Shown here in pieces: positions 6,284-11,379 of a DNA stretch of 11,379 nt (position 1 is the first letter of the stretch; each line of letters starts with the position of its first letter). The notes beneath the pieces were generated by a model, which did no database searches, was not told the DNA's origin, and saw only the letters and a list, made by a program, of their open reading frames with translations. The position numbers and the translations under genes are program-made. Source of the DNA: a bacterium (GTDB lineage: Bacteria; Electryoneota; RPQS01); assembly GCA_028711875.1 (NCBI GenBank), contig JAQTRJ010000039.1, positions 1 through 11,379 on the forward strand, read 5' to 3'.

Positions 6284-8001
6284 GATCGTCTCGCGAGCGC
6301 CACGGGACGTCGCGCAGTCTGAATACGCGATCCGCTTTTACCCAAGGCCTCCAGATAGACAACATACAAACCGGATGGCGCCCAGCGCCCGCGATCATCG
6401 CACCCGTCCCATAGAACTTCCCCCGTTAATCCGGCCGGGGTTTGAGCAGCCAGAGTACGTACGAGCCGACCACGAACATCGTAGATTTTCAAATCCAATC
6501 TCGAATCAGCTTGCTCAAGACGATAGCGCACTATCAAGATGTCATCACGGCCGTCTCCATCGGGCGAAAACGGATTTGGCTGCAGTTCCATGAGCTGAGA
6601 TGCGGCCCCGTTGGGCGGCATGGTTCGCGAATTCAGCCATCCCGGCGTGGAACCGGTGCTGTCCAGCGAAGAAGCCCAATTCGATGGGTGGTTCGATTCA
6701 GCTAAGGGGGCGATCCGCTCCAAACTCACTCCCGCATCGGCATCTCCCCACGATGGACGATAATCTACGCGATCCACTAATTGACCGTGGGCATCAAACA
6801 AAACCAGCGAATCGCCCGCGTTGTTCAGCGTGAGCGTACCGGTCGGCCAGATCATCACCGGAACGGAGGATGGCACGTTCTCGAAAAAAACTGTAGAGTC
6901 TGACGCCACCAACGCATATTCTGAAGGGAGCAACATGATGGAGGGTAGTGTGAACCGCTGCGACGGATTGACCAAAGACGTTCCATCGCCGATCTGCCAC
7001 CCATCAAGATTCCAAGAAACACTTCCGGCATTGACGAGCTCGATCCATTCGCTACGCTGCGGCTCCGGCTGATACATGATTTCATTGATGACCACCCAAC
7101 CCATGACTCCGTTGGTACTGACGGAGATCATCCATTCGTCGTCGGCAGGCCGGTCATCGGTGTGCGACAACATTGCGAGGATTGTATGCGCGGACACGTC
7201 TGGTAAAACCCAGCCATGTTGGAACGTGAGAGAGTCGCAAGGGCTCATCAGTCCAGTCTCCCATGCTTGAAGCAGGATCAGAGACTCTCCGGAAGATTCC
7301 TCGTTCCATTGCTCATACAGCCGCAAAGAGTCGCGCGAGGATTCCAATCCCGTATTGGCGATTCGCACCATGATTGTCAGGTGCGAGCCCGGCGGCGGAT
7401 TTTGGGGCAGATAGCTCATCCCCACAACCGCCAGATTGCGGGATGGCGGAGTCACGCTGTTTCGCCCGCCGGGCGTACCGCCGACAACCAACGCATTCGC
7501 CCAGTTGGCGCCTGCGTCGCCGTCTGAGGACAGTATCTTTTCCTCGGAAATGCCTTGTCCGTTGTCTGTCGTGTAGGTGTAAGCAGAAACGGTTGCACCG
7601 CCCTGCGAGATCAGCGAGACGATCTCCGCCGTGGTATTATTCAATCCTCGATCACCGAAGGTACCATTGTGAATCGTCACTACGAGCGCCTCGGGCGGGA
7701 CTCGGCCATCGTACGCCGTGCTCCCATCGTCAAAATAATCCGGATCCAAAATCAGAATATATTGACCGGGTCGCGCAATGAGTCCTTGCTCGATGGCGAC
7801 GATGGAATCCGTGCCCGTTCCATCACTGACGCGCCAGCCGAACAAATCCACGGACGTCGTGCCATCGTTAAAAAGCTCGATAAACTCATCTGTGTCTTCA
7901 TCTCCGGACGGATTGAACATGATCTCATTCAGTGTCATGGCAAACGCGACGCCAGAAAACGTCAGAAGAATGAGGAGTGCGCCGATGGTGATCTTAGACA
8001 T
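6280..8001 (-). CDS. Secreted lamin-tail-domain protein with FlgD-like/CHU_C-like C-terminal domain
   Basis: Exported multi-domain protein, about 573 residues from the ATG at 8001. ATG 8010 and TTG 8016 are also in frame. The N-terminus is a signal peptide: a short basic start, then GALLILLTFSGVAFA. A first lamin-tail domain (LTD) follows immediately (LNEIMFNPS, DEFIELFN, LFGWRVSDGTG; to about residue 180). Next is a CARDB-like beta domain (about 185-300; NLAVVGMSYLPQ, VRIANTGLESSRDSLRLY). A second LTD spans about 305-425 (VINEIMYQPEPQRSEWIELVN, LDGWQIGDGT). The C-terminus (about 470-573) has LQPNPFSPDGDGRDD, LKIYDVRGRLVRTL, WDGCDDRGRWAPSGLYVVYL. It resembles FlgD Ig-like and CHU_C modules, which in the FCB group often serve surface anchoring or type IX secretion. 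No catalytic residues are seen, so a binding or structural role is likely. The start overlaps the yraN stop by 8 nt and the end overlaps the ABC-F start by 4 nt. The ligand is unknown. Confidence 0.85.
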   Translation of the reverse strand: MSKITIGALLILLTFSGVAFAMTLNEIMFNPSGDEDTDEFIELFNDGTTSVDLFGWRVSDGTGTDSIVAIEQGLIARPGQYILILDPDYFDDGSTAYDGRVPPEALVVTIHNGTFGDRGLNNTTAEIVSLISQGGATVSAYTYTTDNGQGISEEKILSSDGDAGANWANALVVGGTPGGRNSVTPPSRNLAVVGMSYLPQNPPPGSHLTIMVRIANTGLESSRDSLRLYEQWNEESSGESLILLQAWETGLMSPCDSLTFQHGWVLPDVSAHTILAMLSHTDDRPADDEWMISVSTNGVMGWVVINEIMYQPEPQRSEWIELVNAGSVSWNLDGWQIGDGTSLVNPSQRFTLPSIMLLPSEYALVASDSTVFFENVPSSVPVMIWPTGTLTLNNAGDSLVLFDAHGQLVDRVDYRPSWGDADAGVSLERIAPLAESNHPSNWASSLDSTGSTPGWLNSRTMPPNGAASQLMELQPNPFSPDGDGRDDILIVRYRLEQADSRLDLKIYDVRGRLVRTLAAQTPAGLTGEVLWDGCDDRGRWAPSGLYVVYLEALGKSGSRIQTARRPVALARRS

Positions 8002-8398
8002 CACTGACATTCTCAAAATGGCGTATGATGGGCTTTCCGTCTTCCCACCAGACCGCTACAGCATCAAGCCGACAGGGAGCTTTCACAGAATGATATTTTC
8101 GATACGCCGCGGTGACAGACAGCAGTTTTCGGTATTTTCTTCCGTTGATTCGGGCCTCTGGGGGAAGCGCGGACGGTTTTCGGCTGGCTTTCACTTCCAC
8201 GAAAACGTATGTCTCGCCCTGACGGCATACCGGATCGAGTTCGCCAATCGAGCATCTCCAGTTTCGAGCGAGCACGAGATAGCCGTTGTGGCGCAGATAG
8301 TCCTCCGCCGCCGCTTCCCCGGCCCGGCCAATGTCCAAGTCGCCACGAGCAGGAGGCGTCGTTTTCCTAAATAGACGCGTGAAAAAACTCGCGGACAC
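7994..8398 (-). CDS. YraN/UPF0102 family nuclease-fold protein
   Basis: Small conserved protein, 134 residues against about 115-130 usual, with a restriction-endonuclease-like fold related to archaeal Holliday-junction resolvases. Its cellular role is unsettled. Family motifs are intact: GRAGEAAAEDYL (24-35) with Glu27, the GY-vLarNwR stretch (39-48), GELD (52-55), VFVEVKASR (65-73, the E-x-K pair), and later K-rkl--A--y and RLDAVAV. Acidic and Lys residues at 55, 68 and 70 form the PD-(D/E)XK-like set. The start is GTG at 8398, supported by a strong TAGGAGG site 10 nt upstream, and it lies inside the end of rnhB (about 32-nt overlap). The rnhB-yraN pairing is common in bacteria and suggests a role in DNA or RNA-DNA hybrid metabolism. 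Confidence 0.93.
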   Translation of the reverse strand: MSASFFTRLFRKTTPPARGDLDIGRAGEAAAEDYLRHNGYLVLARNWRCSIGELDPVCRQGETYVFVEVKASRKPSALPPEARINGRKYRKLLSVTAAYRKYHSVKAPCRLDAVAVWWEDGKPIIRHFENVSDV

Positions 8399-9026
8399 CC
8401 TTGAACGTCCTCCTATGAATCGGACAAGGCCCGAATTTCTTCAATGCCGCTCGATGTTCAAGCGTCGGATATCCCATATGGCGGGCAAATCCATACTCCG
8501 GATACGCCTTATCATACGCAATCAACACGCGATCACGATGCACTTTGGCAATAATGGATGCCGCGCTGATGGCGGCGATGCGGGCATCGCCATGCGGAAT
8601 CGCAAAGATGTTTCCGGGAGTTTTGGGAGCATGGATGCCGTCCACGAGAATGCTTTTTGGTGGTACGGACAAGCCGTTGATCGCGCGCTCCATAGCCGTC
8701 AGGGAGGCTTGCAGAATATTCAGACAATCAATTTCCTCCACCGTGCATAGGCCAATCGAGAACGCAAGCGAATCCGTGATCCTTCGATAGTGTTCTTCGC
8801 GCTGGCGTCTTGTGAGAGTCTTGGAGTCGCGGGCTTGCCGGAGCGCCTCGCAATCGCGGAAGACGAGCGCCGCCGCCACCACAGGACCGGCCAACGGGCC
8901 TCGGCCGGCTTCATCTACTCCGCAAACCGGTTCTTGTCCCGCATCTGTCAGCAGGATTTCGATGGACTCGTCCGCGGGAACAAAGCCAAAAAAACGCTCC
9001 AAAGACGACTCACAGCGCTTCGTCAT
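8367..9026 (-). CDS. rnhB: Ribonuclease HII
   Basis: Cytosolic endonuclease that cuts the RNA strand of RNA-DNA hybrids and 5' of single ribonucleotides misinserted in DNA. The 219 residues fit the family (about 200-260). The metal-binding set is complete: Asp38 and Glu39 in CGVDEAGRGPLAGPVVAA, Asp129 in ILVDG, and Asp165 in ASIIAKVHRDR. HMGYPTLEH (183-191) and the C-terminal HRRTFKGV (204-211) are also standard. About 30 residues precede the catalytic core, somewhat more than in short members. The ATG at 9026 overlaps the comEC stop by 17 nt, and the end overlaps yraN, so the three are probably translated from one message. Confidence 0.97.
   Translation of the reverse strand: MTKRCESSLERFFGFVPADESIEILLTDAGQEPVCGVDEAGRGPLAGPVVAAALVFRDCEALRQARDSKTLTRRQREEHYRRITDSLAFSIGLCTVEEIDCLNILQASLTAMERAINGLSVPPKSILVDGIHAPKTPGNIFAIPHGDARIAAISAASIIAKVHRDRVLIAYDKAYPEYGFARHMGYPTLEHRAALKKFGPCPIHRRTFKGVREFFHASI
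8409..8415 (-). promoter_or_regulatory. Strong ribosome binding site setting the yraN GTG start
   Basis: TAGGAGG on the minus strand lies 10 bases before the GTG at 8398, inside the rnhB coding sequence. It is the reason for accepting a GTG start that overlaps rnhB by about 32 nt. Confidence 0.7.
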
Positions 9027-10869
9027 TTCCCAGTTTCCATTGACGCGCTAAACGCCGGGCGGGGGCTTCCGCACACTCCCAACGGCCTTTTCGGCTGATG
9101 AAACGAAGGGATCCGCTCGTCGCCGTGGAATAGACCGTCGAGCCTATGTCATGTAATCGAGCGATAACTGAAGAATCAGGATGGTGGAAACGGTTCGTAG
9201 CGCTGCTGGATATAATGGATAGCTTCGGCGAAACCGCATTCAGAAAAGAACCACTCGATGACGACTTACTCCCATGATGAGCAACTTTCAGTAGATCCGC
9301 ATCCAACACTGCGCCCCACGGCAGCAAATCCTTTTCCGTCAGACTGTCAATATCCGCCGTCAACAGAGCGGTCGCGCCGCCGCATTCCAACTTAAAAACC
9401 AGCGAACGCCGATTTGATTCGTTCATTTCGTCCACGATCTCCCCGTCTGGGGACAAGGTCGTAAGCGATATCTCTCGTGACCAGATCAGTCTATCGCCTG
9501 CCGATAGAGTCTTCCAGGGCACACCGTGCGTCCGCGCCGCCATTCGGGTCAGCACGAACGTTTGCGTGTCGCTGGAATCGCTGTTGCTGAAAACCTCTGT
9601 AACCGGAATCCGATTCAGGATATCCGCCGCGCCGCCCATATGATCGTTGTCCGCATGAGTGAGAATCATCGCGTCCAGCCCTCGGATTCCGCGCTCCGAA
9701 AGAAATGAGAGAATGCGATCCGCCGCCGTCCAATCGCCGAATGAGGGCCCCGAATCTATCAGGATGGAGTGGTCTCGATCCGCAAGCAAAATCGCATCAC
9801 CATGTCCAACGGAAATGAAGGACACCTCTGGCGACTGCTCGCGATTGCCTAAGAATCCGGCCCAGACGATCAGAGCGCCCGTCAACAGCGCGCCGCCAGC
9901 AATCCAACGCCAGCGTCGCTGCGCCGTTCCGATCACGAGCCAGCCGATCGCACCATATAGAAGAGCGAGAAGCCACGGCGAAAAAGCGGGAGCCGTCACG
10001 CTGGCCAGCGGAAGCACCGAAAAGAGCTCAACGCACGTGGCGAGGATAAAGGACAGCGCATTCATCGAAGCGGCCACAGTATCCGTCAAAGACGGAACGA
10101 GCGACTCGGCAACGAGAAGAAGCACCGACCAGAGAAGCAAGACCGCAAAGCCGGGAACGGCAATCAGATTGCCAATTGCTCCAAGCAGCGGAACGCGATG
10201 GAAGAGAAACGCCACCATCGGAAGCGTTCCAATCTGCGCGCCCGTGGTTGCGGCCGCAAGATTCACAGTCCCTCGAATCCATGCGCTGCGCCGCTGACCG
10301 ATGCGTTCCACAATCAGCTCGCGAATAAAACCGTATCCTCCGAGAATCCCGATCACGGCCAGATACGAGAGTAAAAACCCGGCATCAAGCAGATCGAGCG
10401 GCCGCCACAGCAATTCTATCAGCGCGGCGCCCGCCACCACATTCAGAACGTCATTTCTGCGGTACAGGAGATTGGCCAAAACGAAGAAGCCCGCCATGAG
10501 CGAAGCGCGCACCAGAGAGGGGGCCGCCCTGCCCAGTTCCATGTAAATCAGAACCGCAGGCAGCAGCAGAATCAACCGCGCAACGCGAGGGATGCAGAGA
10601 AGGCCGCTGATGCCCCATATGATCGCCAACAGAAATCCCACGTTCATGCCGCTTAAAGCGAAGACATGGCTGAGTCCCGTCAACCGCAAACGATCGGCAA
10701 AGGTGGGACTGAAGTCGCGGCGTTCCCCCAGAATGAGAGCCTTTCCCAGCGCGGCGGCATCCGGCGAGAGATGTTGATCGAACGTCGCAACGATATAGAT
10801 ACGGAGTTCGTCAACCCATCCGCGAAGAGTAGATCGGTGCGATGGATATCGAAAGACACTCAGTTTCAC
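9010..10869 (-). CDS. comEC: ComEC/Rec2 DNA-uptake protein, channel and nuclease part (frame 2 of a split gene)
   Basis: Inner-membrane channel that carries single-stranded transforming DNA into the cytoplasm. This 619-residue frame has the Competence domain: ALILGERRDF (44-53), GLSHVFALSGMNVGFLLAI (65-83), then about eight hydrophobic helices to residue 340. A metallo-beta-lactamase domain follows: GHGDAIL (355-361), DSG (372-374), THADNDHMGG (404-413), LLTADID (502-508) and HHGSKSS (531-537). The metal-binding residues are intact. The listed start is GTG at 10869, but no ribosome binding site precedes it. The frame stays open to a TGA at 10899-10897 and overlaps the upstream frame that encodes the missing N-terminal domain. 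It is therefore best read as the second half of one comEC gene after a one-base frame change. The end overlaps rnhB by 17 nt. Confidence 0.9.
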   Translation of the reverse strand: MKLSVFRYPSHRSTLRGWVDELRIYIVATFDQHLSPDAAALGKALILGERRDFSPTFADRLRLTGLSHVFALSGMNVGFLLAIIWGISGLLCIPRVARLILLLPAVLIYMELGRAAPSLVRASLMAGFFVLANLLYRRNDVLNVVAGAALIELLWRPLDLLDAGFLLSYLAVIGILGGYGFIRELIVERIGQRRSAWIRGTVNLAAATTGAQIGTLPMVAFLFHRVPLLGAIGNLIAVPGFAVLLLWSVLLLVAESLVPSLTDTVAASMNALSFILATCVELFSVLPLASVTAPAFSPWLLALLYGAIGWLVIGTAQRRWRWIAGGALLTGALIVWAGFLGNREQSPEVSFISVGHGDAILLADRDHSILIDSGPSFGDWTAADRILSFLSERGIRGLDAMILTHADNDHMGGAADILNRIPVTEVFSNSDSSDTQTFVLTRMAARTHGVPWKTLSAGDRLIWSREISLTTLSPDGEIVDEMNESNRRSLVFKLECGGATALLTADIDSLTEKDLLPWGAVLDADLLKVAHHGSKSSSSGSFLNAVSPKLSIISSSATNRFHHPDSSVIARLHDIGSTVYSTATSGSLRFISRKGRWECAEAPARRLARQWKLGNDEAL

Positions 10870-11379
10870 AGAACAGGGATGCCGCTTCGCGTCGTGTCAA
10901 AATACCGGTGAGCGCTCCGCGGCTTCCGGCGGTTTCCGGCGCGCTCGATCTCAGCGTTCCCCAAGCATAGACATCGTCGCCGCAGCAAAAAGGAGCCAGT
11001 ATTGACGAATCGCAAACAAGTCGAATCGTTAACGAACCGCAATCCAGCGCGCTGTCTCCGCATACGAGACTGACCGGATGCAGCCCAATGCTATATGAAC
11101 TCCCCCGCCTCTGGATCGGGACCAGAACGCGCCCGCTGACTCGAACGGAATCGCAGCTCACCGCCAAGCGGCTCACTTCACAACGGACATCGCGCGCCAG
11201 GGCACCGGAAGCCCGGTAAAAACCCAACACCGCAAAGAACACAAGAAGGAATCCGAGGAGCACTGTGGAGGACAAACGCAGAAATCCCCACAGCAACGCC
11301 GCCCCGGCAAGCGTAATGCAAACAAAAAAAGACCATTGCGGCGCCACGTCTATGTACAAGGCTGCGCACACCCCAGCGC
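10811..11379 (-). CDS. comEC: ComEC/Rec2 N-terminal domain (frame 1 of a split gene, also cut by window edge)
   Basis: About 189 codons in view. The frame is open through the right edge, so the true start lies beyond the window; the GTG at 11371 is only the first start-like codon inside. It has two adjoining hydrophobic helices (FFVCITLAGAALLWGFL and VLLGFLLVFFAVLGFYRA), then a beta-rich soluble segment with VSGRVLVPIQRR, GDDVYAWGTLRSSAPE and GILTRREAASL. This is the layout of the DUF4131/OB-fold domain that precedes the Competence domain in ComEC. Cysteine is unusually frequent in the soluble part. The frame stops at 10811, where ComEC should continue into its linker and channel; that continuation is found one frame over from within 10899-10811. 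The two parts together come to about 800 residues, normal for full ComEC. Confidence 0.82.
   Translation of the reverse strand, partial: AGVCAALYIDVAPQWSFFVCITLAGAALLWGFLRLSSTVLLGFLLVFFAVLGFYRASGALARDVRCEVSRLAVSCDSVRVSGRVLVPIQRRGSSYSIGLHPVSLVCGDSALDCGSLTIRLVCDSSILAPFCCGDDVYAWGTLRSSAPETAGSRGALTGILTRREAASLFCETECLSISIAPIYSSRMG

Noticed and set aside
9010..10869. Reading the comEC C-terminal frame as an independent MBL hydrolase gene
   Set aside because: It carries the Competence-domain helices as well as the MBL domain, lacks a ribosome binding site, and the matching N-terminal domain is directly upstream in another frame.

Overview
All genes supported here lie on the minus strand, so transcription runs from high to low coordinates across the whole 11.4 kb. 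The content is chromosomal and mostly housekeeping. No tRNA, rRNA, CRISPR array, insertion sequence or phage gene was seen. A secreted lamin-tail-domain protein with an NPFSPDGDG-type C-terminal domain (FlgD-like / CHU_C-like), in a moderately GC-rich genome, suggests a Gram-negative bacterium of the Fibrobacteres-Chlorobi-Bacteroidetes side of the tree or a related candidate phylum. This is inference from gene content, not a firm placement.

Region A (11379 to 4289) is a tightly packed string: comEC (DNA-uptake channel, running off the right edge and split into two frames), rnhB (RNase HII), a YraN/UPF0102 nuclease-fold protein, a secreted lamin-tail-domain protein, and an ABC-F ATPase. Consecutive genes overlap throughout (59 nt between the two comEC frames, then about 17, 32, 8 and 4 nt), so one transcript is likely.

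Region B (4287 to 622) starts with a near-consensus sigma70-type promoter (TTGACA, 17-bp spacer, TATATT) just behind the ABC-F stop. It continues with carbamate kinase, succinyl-CoA ligase beta and alpha subunits and nucleoside diphosphate kinase, and ends in a 10-bp perfect stem-loop terminator. All the enzymes handle high-energy phosphoryl groups. Carbamate kinase and succinyl-CoA ligase can make ATP or GTP by substrate-level phosphorylation, and Ndk equilibrates the nucleotide pools. The unit looks like a compact energy-conservation operon.

Region C (593 to 1) begins with a second promoter (TTGACT, 17-bp spacer, TATATT) closely resembling the first. It drives a membrane protein read here as the transmembrane T subunit of an ECF-type vitamin or metal transporter (CbiQ/EcfT family), cut by the left edge.

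The points most worth a second look are the carbamate kinase-sucCD-ndk operon, the broken comEC frame, the lamin-tail protein co-transcribed with comEC, and the two look-alike promoters. I found no clear evidence of a wholly new system.
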